A stretch of 35,154 bases of DNA from the NCBI GenBank assembly GCA_031291845.1, contig JARLIH010000171.1, forward strand, positions 1 to 35,154. The letters are read 5' to 3'. This DNA is from Isosphaeraceae bacterium. Lineage in GTDB: Bacteria > Planctomycetota > Planctomycetia > Isosphaerales > Isosphaeraceae. Shown here piece after piece: positions 18,030 to 25,029 of the stretch. Below the pieces are notes generated by a model. It saw only the letters and a program-made list of their open reading frames with translations. It was not told the DNA's origin and ran no database searches. The stretch's first letter is position 1, and every line of letters begins with the position of its first letter. The position numbers were made by a program, and so were the translations under genes.

Positions 18030-18070
18030 GTAGGGGCGGGTGGGCCCCGCAGGGGCGCAACTCACCCTAC
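18030..18070. repeat. GTAGGG-type palindrome inside the MoxR operon
   Basis: GTAGGG at the left end pairs with CCCTAC at the right end (18065-18070); inside, GGCCCC pairs with GGGGC around a short loop. It lies between the large VWA gene and MoxR, so it would be transcribed as a hairpin in the operon mRNA and could affect processing or the ratio of the two products. Confidence 0.55.
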
Positions 18071-18076
18071 ATAGGA

Positions 18077-21000
18077 TTAGCTCTTGTCCTTATCTTTCTC
18101 TCGCTCTTCCCACACGCGCTGTTTGGCCTTGAGCAGCCGGTTCGTGTAACTTTCGGGCGCCGGGCCCTTGGCCTCGGGAGCAAGGCCGCTCCGCTCGGGG
18201 GCTGCGCGTGGGGCGGGAGGCGTCTCGGGCCGGCCCGGGCCGCCGGCTTCGAGCAGCGGCTCGTTCAGCGGTGCGGTCGTGACCGGTGGCGCTTCGAATC
18301 GCGTGGCCGCCCGCGACCGGTCGAGCTGCTCGTCGACCTCGGCCTTGCGGCTCTTGAGCTTCTCCATGTACTCGACCGCGGGCGCCACGTCCTGACCGCG
18401 AATCTTCTTCCACTGGTCGTTGATCGCCTTGCGGAGCCGGTCGAAGTCGGGCGCGATCCTGCGCACGGCCACGTCGCCCAGGAACAGCAGGGCGGCCAGC
18501 CAGAGCAGGTCGGGCCAGAGGTTGCGGTACGACTTGGGGACCACGAGCTTCGGCCCGCGGCGGAAATGGTCGACGCCGATCAGCGTTCGCCCCACGTCGA
18601 TGCCGGCGTCGGGCCGGCTCTTGAAGGTCGTCACCTCGCCGTCCGTCAGGCTCGAGATCGTCTCGAGGAGCGCGGGGTTCGAACGCAGCTCGCGGTACTC
18701 ATCGGAGTAGGGGACCGAGATGCCGGAGGAGATCACGCCCTGGAGGTTGTCGGAACCGCGGTAGCCGAGGTTCACGAAATAGTTGCCGCTCGACTCGGCG
18801 TTCTCGACGATCCCTTCGTATTTCCCGGGCGCCGTCTGCGCGAGCTCGATCGTCGACCGCTTGAGGTCGGGGCTGACCACGTTGCCCTGCACCTGGAGGA
18901 AGTTCAGGAAGTTGTTGTCCTTGTCGAGCGCGTCGACGACGACCCGGATGCGCCCTTCCTCGCGCCGGACCGAGAGGCTCAAGTTGCCGCGGTCGACCGG
19001 CCGCATCGACCAGCGGATGACCTGCGACCAGAACGCGGCGTAGCTCGACCAGTCGGGCCACTGCTTGGCCCAGCGCCGACCGGCGTCGGACGTGAAGGCG
19101 ACCGAACGGCCCAAGCCGTAGGTCCAGTGCGCGAGGAGCGGGTTGGTCTGCCCCTTCGGCAGCGACGACGTCATCGGCATCTCGACGAGCTCGTTTTCTT
19201 TGACGCTCGACAGCACCAGCCCCGTGATCGGCGGGACGTTGTTCGGTAGTCCGATGACCGGCTCGCTCAGGTAATTGACGGTCGGCACCCAGGGGGTCTC
19301 TTGCTCGTAAATGAGGGGCCGCGAGATGCTCCGGGCCTCCTGCTGGTAGATGCGCGGGAGCGCCTTGGGGTTGGTGACGTTGTAGAACCGGCCCTTCGTC
19401 CGGGTAGCCAGGTTCTTCATGACGCTGAATGCGCCCAGGTCGTTGCCGTGCGCGGCGGTCAGGACGGTCGTTACCGTGATCTTGTTCGCGACGAGCTGGT
19501 TGATGACCGAAGGAGTCGGAGGCGTCGGGTCGCCGTCGCTGATGATGACGATGTGGCGGGTCATCGCATCCTTGACGTTCTTCAAGCCCTTCATGGCCAT
19601 CAAGAGCGAGGGGTCGAAGTCGGGCATGTCACCCGGCGTCATCCGGTCGATCGCCCGGAGCATCGAGCCTCGGCCCGAGCCGATGGGACGCAGGGTGAAC
19701 AGCCAGGCTTCCTGCCCTTCCCAGTGGAGCATGCCGGCGTAGTCGTAGGAGGACAGGGACTGGATCGCCGCTTTGGCGACGACCTTTTGCCAGTAGTTCC
19801 CCTCGGCGATCTCGCTCGCGTGCATGACCAGGACCATCGCCCCGAGCCCCTGCACCTTGAGCGCCTTGATCTGCATGTCGACCGGGAGCGCCTTTTCGAC
19901 CGGGGTGTTCATCCACCCCCCCGCGCCGAAGCTGTCGCGGCCGCCGAGCATGACGAGGCCCGCCCCCATGTCGTGCACGTTCGACTCGAGCATCTGCTGC
20001 TGGGCCTCGGTGAACGCCTCCTTGGGGACGTTCGCCAGGATCACCGAGTCGTACGGCTGGAGCTGCGCCAGGTCGGTCGGGAGCGGGTCGCCCCCCACCG
20101 CGCCCGAGCCGTCGATGCGGGGGGCGACCAGCGTCGTGACCTCGATCTTCTTCTCGCGGAGCGCCCGCACGAGCTCGGCGTGCTCCCCGGCCGTCCCTTC
20201 GATCAGGAGCACGTGCGCGGTACCACGAGCGTGGGTGAACCCCTCGGCCGTGTTGTTGATCGCACGGCGGTCGCCACTGTCCTTGTCCGGGACGAACGTG
20301 GCCGAAAACGTGTAGAAGTTCGGCTCGGTGATCAATTGCTTGAGGTTGAAGACGTTGATACCGCGCTGGAGTTCCACGGGCTGGGGCTTCTCGTTCCCCG
20401 GCGCGGGTGCGCGGTAGTTATCGGCCTTCTGGAAGATCTGAAGGGTCCCCGTGGTCGGCTCGCTTGCCCGGATCACGACGTTGATGTTGACCGTATCCCC
20501 CTTCTTGACGTCAGGGGGGATCGCGACCTTCTCGACGAGCACCTCACGGTCGTAGTTGTACTCGATCGGCACCGTGTCGATTTGCACGCCGAGGTTCTTC
20601 GCGGCCAGGGCCTGCTCGATCGCCCGGCCCCGGTTCTCGTTGCCGTCGCACAGGATGACGATCCGCCGCGCGGTGTCGTCGGGAAACGTCGCCAGGGCCA
20701 GCTTGATCGCCGCCGAGAGATCGGTGTACTCGGGGTCGATCTGGCTGTTCTCCAGCATCATGTTCAGCTCGCTCGGCGCGGGTGGGGTTTCCACCATCGG
20801 CGTCTTGCCGAACACGATCAGCCCGGCGAGGTCGTCCTTCCTGCGCTTCTTCGACGACTCGGTGATGTACGAGAGCGCGGGCTCCTGCAGTTCGTGCGGC
20901 ACGCTCTGCGTCGCGTCGAGCAGGTACAAGGTCGTCAGCCGGTCCGACCGCCGCACGGTCTGCACCTCGGCAAGCGCCAGCACGATCAGCGTGATGACCG

Positions 21001-21148
21001 TCGCCCGCAGCAGGATCGCGACCGTCTTCCGCGCTGCACCCAGGCCCGACAGGCTCTTGACGCTAACGAGCACCAGCGGGGGGAGGATCAGCGGCAAAAG
21101 GACGAGCCACCAGGGACTGCCCACCGTGATCGAGAGGTTGCCGAGCAT
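18077..21148 (-). CDS. Large membrane protein with VWA and glutamine-amidotransferase-like domains
   Basis: A 1023-residue protein. Two N-terminal membrane helices (about residues 12-30 and 43-62) lead into a first VWA-like region (about 72-200), whose metal site reads DATQS (D78, T80, S82), a conservative change from DxSxS. A beta-rich region is followed by a class I amidotransferase-like fold (about 305-420, HVLLIEGTAGEHAEL, YDSVILANVPKEAF, GAGLVMLGGRDSFGAGGW) without a visible catalytic Cys, and a second VWA-like region (about 430-600, HIVIISDGDPTPP). Another beta-rich part, a last membrane helix (LWPDLLWLAALLFLGDVAV) and a basic coiled tail complete it. This composition is known from planctomycete VWA proteins next to MoxR genes. 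It is the first gene of the operon. The start at 21148 has no clear ribosome site. Confidence 0.88.
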   Translation of the reverse strand: MLGNLSITVGSPWWLVLLPLILPPLVLVSVKSLSGLGAARKTVAILLRATVITLIVLALAEVQTVRRSDRLTTLYLLDATQSVPHELQEPALSYITESSKKRRKDDLAGLIVFGKTPMVETPPAPSELNMMLENSQIDPEYTDLSAAIKLALATFPDDTARRIVILCDGNENRGRAIEQALAAKNLGVQIDTVPIEYNYDREVLVEKVAIPPDVKKGDTVNINVVIRASEPTTGTLQIFQKADNYRAPAPGNEKPQPVELQRGINVFNLKQLITEPNFYTFSATFVPDKDSGDRRAINNTAEGFTHARGTAHVLLIEGTAGEHAELVRALREKKIEVTTLVAPRIDGSGAVGGDPLPTDLAQLQPYDSVILANVPKEAFTEAQQQMLESNVHDMGAGLVMLGGRDSFGAGGWMNTPVEKALPVDMQIKALKVQGLGAMVLVMHASEIAEGNYWQKVVAKAAIQSLSSYDYAGMLHWEGQEAWLFTLRPIGSGRGSMLRAIDRMTPGDMPDFDPSLLMAMKGLKNVKDAMTRHIVIISDGDPTPPTPSVINQLVANKITVTTVLTAAHGNDLGAFSVMKNLATRTKGRFYNVTNPKALPRIYQQEARSISRPLIYEQETPWVPTVNYLSEPVIGLPNNVPPITGLVLSSVKENELVEMPMTSSLPKGQTNPLLAHWTYGLGRSVAFTSDAGRRWAKQWPDWSSYAAFWSQVIRWSMRPVDRGNLSLSVRREEGRIRVVVDALDKDNNFLNFLQVQGNVVSPDLKRSTIELAQTAPGKYEGIVENAESSGNYFVNLGYRGSDNLQGVISSGISVPYSDEYRELRSNPALLETISSLTDGEVTTFKSRPDAGIDVGRTLIGVDHFRRGPKLVVPKSYRNLWPDLLWLAALLFLGDVAVRRIAPDFDRLRKAINDQWKKIRGQDVAPAVEYMEKLKSRKAEVDEQLDRSRAATRFEAPPVTTAPLNEPLLEAGGPGRPETPPAPRAAPERSGLAPEAKGPAPESYTNRLLKAKQRVWEEREKDKDKS

Positions 21149-21238
21149 CGTCGTGACCCAGGGGTTTCACGGCAGAGCACGAAGAGCTTTACCGCAGAGC
21201 ATTCGGACACAGACTCAGCGAGAGAGAAAAGGCGATTC

Positions 21239-21330
21239 ATCCGCAGATGTCGCAGATGAACGCAGATGCTAAGATTTCAACAGAATTGCCTCAGTTTCTA
21301 TCTGCGTCCATCTGCGACATCTGCGGATAG
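21239..21330. repeat. Long inverted repeat built on CCGCAGAT units, copy 1
   Basis: The left arm 21239-21268 and right arm 21300-21329 pair almost perfectly over about 30 bases around a 31-base AT-richer centre. Each arm contains a short direct repeat, CGCAGAT, three times. A second copy with the same arms lies at 28930-29014. The element sits between the start of the large VWA gene and the end of the NHL gene, seven bases beyond the NHL stop, so it could act as a 3' end structure for that gene. A degraded CACGGCAGAGCACGAAG / ACCGCAGAG stretch at 21170-21211 lies next to it. Confidence 0.8.
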
Positions 21331-21336
21331 ACCCTC

Positions 21337-22260
21337 TTACATTCGAAAGCGTTGCACGCGGTGGTTGTTCGAGTCGATGACCGAAATTTCGCCTTCCTTA
21401 TCGACCGCCAGCGCCCACGGGTAGTTGAGCTGCCCCGGTCCGCGGCCGGGAGCGCCCCAGGTGCCGAGGAACTTGCCGTCGCGCGAGAACTTCTGGACGC
21501 GGTGGTTGCCATACTCACAGACGTAGAGGGAGTTGTCCGTTCCGAGCGCCAGATCGTACGGATAGGCGAGTTCGCCGGGCTTCGCACCCCGGGTGCCCCA
21601 CATGCGGATCAGCTTGCCCTCGGTATCGAACACCTGGATGCGGTGATTGCAACTGTCGGCGACGTAGAGTTGGTCCTTCTCATCCATGGCGAGCGCGCGA
21701 GGGCGGAGGAACTCGCCGGGCTCGTAGCCGTGCCCGCCCCACTGGCGGAGCCATTCGCCCTTGGGTGAGAAGACCTGGATGCGGTCGTTCTCGCCGTACT
21801 CGGCGACGTAGAAGTTCCCCGCGCGGTCGAGGACAACGTCCGTCGGGTAACCGAACCGGCCGGGGGTCGTTCCCTGCACCCCTTCACCGAGTTGGAACAA
21901 TAACTCACCCGTTCGCGAGTAGACCAAAACCCGGTAGAAGTGCGTGTCGGCGACGAGCAAGCGCCCCTCGCGATCGACGGTGAGCCCGCTGGGCCCGTCG
22001 ACGTTGAACGACGGCATGCGCCAACCGCGCAGGTAATCACCGTTGCGGGTAAAGACCTGGATCCGGTCCGTGAGGTCTGCGAGAAAGAGTTGGTCGTCGC
22101 CGTCGAATGCCGCCACGCGCGGCTTGTGCAGCCGCCCCGGCTTGACCCCGTGGACGCCCCAGACGAGGTCCGGGCTCGAATCCCCCGTGAAATCGCACCC
22201 GCTCGCCGCGAGCAGGGCGCCGAGGACGATCACCATTCTCCCCGCACGGGCTGAACCCAT
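21337..22260 (-). CDS. NHL-repeat lipoprotein
   Basis: A 307-residue exported lipoprotein. A basic start and hydrophobic core lead to a lipobox (LLAASGC, lipidated C22). The rest is a run of about six NHL repeats (for example GPSGLTVDREGRLLVADTH and YPTDVVLDRAGNFYVAEYG, each followed by RIQVF or RVQKF), forming a six-bladed beta-propeller. Such propellers bind proteins or ligands; no catalytic residues are evident. ATG 22260 has AAGG just upstream and a promoter-like pair at 22310-22339, giving a leader of about 43 bases. An internal ATG at residue 9 would still keep a signal peptide. It is a single gene, divergent from the Rieske gene. Location on the outer face of the inner membrane or on the outer membrane is inferred. 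Confidence 0.92.
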   Translation of the reverse strand: MGSARAGRMVIVLGALLAASGCDFTGDSSPDLVWGVHGVKPGRLHKPRVAAFDGDDQLFLADLTDRIQVFTRNGDYLRGWRMPSFNVDGPSGLTVDREGRLLVADTHFYRVLVYSRTGELLFQLGEGVQGTTPGRFGYPTDVVLDRAGNFYVAEYGENDRIQVFSPKGEWLRQWGGHGYEPGEFLRPRALAMDEKDQLYVADSCNHRIQVFDTEGKLIRMWGTRGAKPGELAYPYDLALGTDNSLYVCEYGNHRVQKFSRDGKFLGTWGAPGRGPGQLNYPWALAVDKEGEISVIDSNNHRVQRFRM

Positions 22261-22309
22261 AGGCGCCTTGATCCCCGTCCCATTAGCCGCTCGCCCAGCG
22301 AATCAGTAA

Positions 22310-22339
22310 ACTCTACAAAGAGAGAAGTCCTCGACGCAA
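22310..22339 (-). promoter_or_regulatory. Putative promoter for the NHL lipoprotein gene
   Basis: Minus-strand TTGCGT (22334-22339) and TAGAGT (22310-22315) are 18 bases apart. The transcript would start near 22303. By eye only. Confidence 0.3.
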
Positions 22340-22394
22340 GTCTTAGGTTTTTCGTTTTTCACGACTTTTGTCGCAGGCTTGAGAGGATGCGTGC

Positions 22395-22700
22395 ATGGCG
22401 AAGTTCGTACCCGTCTGTCGGTTCGACGAGGTGGTTGAGGGGCGGGGTCGCGCTGTGGAGGTGGATGGGTTGCGGATCGCGGTCTTCAAGGACGGCGGGC
22501 GACCGTTTGCGCTTTTGGGGCGGTGTCCGCACGCGAACGGTCCGCTGGGGCATGGGTGGGTCGACGAGGGGGAGGCGGTTTGTCCGCTGCATCAATGGCG
22601 GTTCAAGCTCGAGACCGGGCGCTGTTCGACGGTTCCCGGCAACACGCTGCACCGGTTCCGCTGCGAGGTGCGTGAGGGTGACGTGTGGGTCGAGGTGTGA
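22395..22700 (+). CDS. Rieske [2Fe-2S] ferredoxin-like protein (NirD-like)
   Basis: A 101-residue stand-alone Rieske protein. The cluster ligands are C44 and H46 in RCPHANGPL and C63 and H66 in VCPLHQWRF, the usual CxH...CxxH arrangement. Its size and simple fold fit nitrite reductase small subunits and dioxygenase ferredoxins. No oxygenase, reductase or large nitrite reductase subunit is nearby, so the electron partner is unknown. ATG 22395 has GAGAGG eight bases upstream. It is divergent from the NHL gene and converges on the aminotransferase gene, with stops about 20 bases apart. Confidence 0.93.
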   Translation: MAKFVPVCRFDEVVEGRGRAVEVDGLRIAVFKDGGRPFALLGRCPHANGPLGHGWVDEGEAVCPLHQWRFKLETGRCSTVPGNTLHRFRCEVREGDVWVEV

Positions 22701-22719
22701 AGTGTTTTGGTGGGCGGCC

Positions 22720-23982
22720 TCAAGGAGCCTCATACGGCCGTTCGAGCACGAACTGGGCGTGTTGAGCGAGGAAGTGGCGCACGCGTTCGGTGCGTTCGAG
22801 GGCCCGCGGCAAGAAGTCGAGCGCCTGGTCGATCCGTTCGTCGGGCTCAGCGCAACTGAAGCGGAGGAACCCACTCCCCGCGGCGCCAAAGGACTCGCCG
22901 CCGAGGCACGCGACGCCGAACTTGTCGTCAGCCCCCTCGAGCAGGTAGAGGGCCAGGCCGTGCGAGGTGATCCCCAGCCGATTGCAGAGCGCCCGCACCT
23001 CGGGAAAGACGTAGAACGTGCCGGCCGGCTTGGCGACGCGGAAGCCCTCGATCCGGGTCAGGCCCTCCGTCAGGCGCTCGACCTTCCGGCGGAAACGGGC
23101 CATGTAGTCGTCCCGGGTCGGCGCGTCGTGCTCGAGGGCTGCGGTCGCCGCAACCTGGACGAACGGGGGGCTGCACGAGGCCGAGGTGTTGATCAGCTTG
23201 CCGAACGCGTCCACCACCTCGGGGTGGGCGACGGCGAAGCCGATGCGCCAGCCGCTCATGCTGTACGACTTGCTGAAGGTATAGGCCGCGACCACGTGCT
23301 CGAGCATGCCCGGCTGGGCCAGGATCGACTCGTGGCGCCCTTCCCAGACCATGTGGCAGTATGGCTCGTCGGAGAAGACGACGAGATCCGTGCCGCGGAC
23401 CACATCAGCGATCGCGGCGAGGTCCTCGCGCGTCGCGACGCCGCCGGTCGGGTTGTGCGGCGAGTTGAGGAACACCGCGCGCGGCTTCGGGTCCGTGGCG
23501 AGGAATTGGGCGATATCGGCCGCGCGGGGGCGGAACCCGTTCTCGGGGGAGAGCGGCACGAAGACCGGCCGGGCTTGCCTGCGCTGGAGGTTCGGGACGT
23601 AGGTGGGGAACTGGGGGCTGAAGATGAGCACGCCGTCGTCGCGGTCGAGCAGGGCCTCGGCGAAATACTGCTCGAACGGCTTGGCGCCGGAGGCCGCGAC
23701 GACGTTCTCGGCCGACACGTCGAGCCCGAACTCCTCGCGCACGGCCTTGGCGGCGGCCATCCGGAACTCGGGAAGGCCGAGGCTCGGTCCGTAGCCGGTC
23801 TGGTTCGCCTCGATGGCGCGGATTCCGGCTTCCTTGGCGTGCGGCGTCGTGGGGAACGGGCTATCGCCGATTTCGAGCTCGACGACGTCCTTTCCCGCCG
23901 CCTTCAGCCGGCGCGCAGCCGCGAGGACGGTGAAGGCCGTTTCGGACGTGAGGCCGGATGCGAGGCTGCTCAGTCGGGGCAC
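22720..23982 (-). CDS. PLP aminotransferase, class I/II (aspartate aminotransferase fold)
   Basis: A 420-residue cytosolic PLP enzyme. Family marks: YGPSLGLPEFR near the N-terminus, LNSPHNPTGG (N177), SDEPYCHMVW (D205), TFSKSYSMSGWRIGF with the Schiff-base K238 and phosphate-binding R246, and a C-terminal FLRFSCAEP whose Arg should bind the substrate carboxylate. Length is a little above the usual 380-400 because of a short C-terminal extension. The open frame runs much further upstream, but GTG 23982 has GGAG nine bases before it and starts right at the family N-terminus. It lies downstream of the unknown 247-residue gene with palindromic repeats between them. Substrate cannot be fixed from sequence; aspartate or aromatic amino acids are usual. 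Confidence 0.92.
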   Translation of the reverse strand: MPRLSSLASGLTSETAFTVLAAARRLKAAGKDVVELEIGDSPFPTTPHAKEAGIRAIEANQTGYGPSLGLPEFRMAAAKAVREEFGLDVSAENVVAASGAKPFEQYFAEALLDRDDGVLIFSPQFPTYVPNLQRRQARPVFVPLSPENGFRPRAADIAQFLATDPKPRAVFLNSPHNPTGGVATREDLAAIADVVRGTDLVVFSDEPYCHMVWEGRHESILAQPGMLEHVVAAYTFSKSYSMSGWRIGFAVAHPEVVDAFGKLINTSASCSPPFVQVAATAALEHDAPTRDDYMARFRRKVERLTEGLTRIEGFRVAKPAGTFYVFPEVRALCNRLGITSHGLALYLLEGADDKFGVACLGGESFGAAGSGFLRFSCAEPDERIDQALDFLPRALERTERVRHFLAQHAQFVLERPYEAP

Positions 23983-24018
23983 GGGAAAGGACTCCGGTTG
24001 ATACCTCGAGCCCGAGGA

Positions 24019-24090
24019 GTGTAGGGCTGGCCTGCTGTTCGTAACGCGGCGGAGCCGCGATTCCTGTAGGGTGCAGTTCCTGCACCGTAC
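24019..24090. repeat. Cluster of short palindromes
   Basis: Three elements are packed together. A GTAGGG-type start at 24021 comes first, then GCGGCGGAGCCGC (24046-24058), then GTAGGGTGCAGTTCCTGCAC at 24066 continuing to GTAC at 24090, a near-perfect hairpin with an 11-base stem. The cluster fills most of the gap between two minus-strand genes (stop at 24099, start at 23982) and could end or process the upstream transcript. Confidence 0.6.
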
Positions 24091-24098
24091 AAATTCCC

Positions 24099-24842
24099 TT
24101 ACCGGGACGCAATCGCCTGCGCGAGTGGGCGCACGATGCGCGGGATGATCATGCGCTGAACGATGTCCTCGCCGACCTCGCGCTGGCGCCGAAACGAGTC
24201 GAGGAACGTCGTCTCCGGGCCGGTCCCCCAGTACTGGCGGACGGTGAAGTAAACGCTGATCTGGTCGTCGGGGAAGACACCGGTGCGCACCTGGAAGGCG
24301 TTGGTCCGGGTCTCGACCGAGAGGCGGCACTGGAGGCGGCACGAGTCGTCGAGGGAGAGGGTGACCGACGGCTCGAAATTGATGACGCGCGCGTTCGGCA
24401 CGTCGAGCATCCCCTCGAGCGACGGGCCTAGCCCGAGGGCCTCGGCGACAACCTCGTCGTGATTCCCCTCGTAGTTGAAGTCGAACCCGTACATCACGTC
24501 CAGCGCTTCGCAATCGAGCTGGCTGATCGTCAGGAGATGGGGTGCCAGGTCGAGGACCATCTCGTGCTGGCGGTAGACCCCTTCGAGGGTCTCCGGGTTG
24601 ACCTGGCCCGAACAGAGCCGGCGGGGCTCGATCGCCAGCCACCGGTAATGGCCCTGCTCCTTGTCCCCTTCGAGTACCAGGTCGCCGTTTTCACGCGTGT
24701 AAAAGTTGCGCAGCTCGGGGAAGGCCTTCCGCATCTGTTCGAAGTAGTGGAGGACCGTGTCGCGGTTATTGGGGAGCTCCATCTCGGTATTGAGATTGAC
24801 ATTCACATAAAAATCATCGGCGTCGCACGAAAAGCGATTCAT
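24099..24842 (-). CDS. Hypothetical protein, 247 residues, downstream of the J-like/zinc-ribbon gene
   Basis: A soluble, acidic protein with no signal peptide and no family that I recognise. It alternates beta strands and amphipathic helices; notable parts are LNTEMELPNNRDTVLHYFEQ, ISQLDCEALDVMYGFDFNYE and a C-terminal helical REVGEDIVQRMIIPRIVRPL. ATG 24842 has AGGAAG six bases upstream. It follows the 1019-residue J-like gene on the same strand after about 190 bases without an evident gene, so co-transcription is possible but not shown. The sequence looks like a conserved planctomycete protein rather than a random frame, because its antisense frame has no coding character. No function is offered. 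Confidence 0.85.
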   Translation of the reverse strand: MNRFSCDADDFYVNVNLNTEMELPNNRDTVLHYFEQMRKAFPELRNFYTRENGDLVLEGDKEQGHYRWLAIEPRRLCSGQVNPETLEGVYRQHEMVLDLAPHLLTISQLDCEALDVMYGFDFNYEGNHDEVVAEALGLGPSLEGMLDVPNARVINFEPSVTLSLDDSCRLQCRLSVETRTNAFQVRTGVFPDDQISVYFTVRQYWGTGPETTFLDSFRRQREVGEDIVQRMIIPRIVRPLAQAIASR

Positions 24843-25029
24843 CCGTGGCTTCCTAACGTAGAGGGTCTCCTCACACCGGCGTATCGGCCCGTCGGCCGGC
24901 CTCGACGCGAGAGGCCGACCGGGAGCGCGCGGCCGGGCGGAGTCGCCGGGCTCGAAACAACCATTCTACCAGAACCGTCCAGCGCCTCAAACGCCGGCCC
25001 TTGAAAACGTAACCCCAAGGGCCGCTTGC

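Noticed and set aside
19301..21259. Plus-strand 652-residue open frame
   Set aside because: Antisense shadow of the large VWA protein; Arg/His/Asp-rich with no domain.
21239..21330. CRISPR array
   Set aside because: The CGCAGAT units are only a few bases apart, lack spacers and are arranged as an inverted pair.
22387..24024. Plus-strand 545-residue open frame running through the Rieske gene and beyond
   Set aside because: The Rieske motifs are in a different frame (22395), and the remainder is antisense to the PLP aminotransferase.
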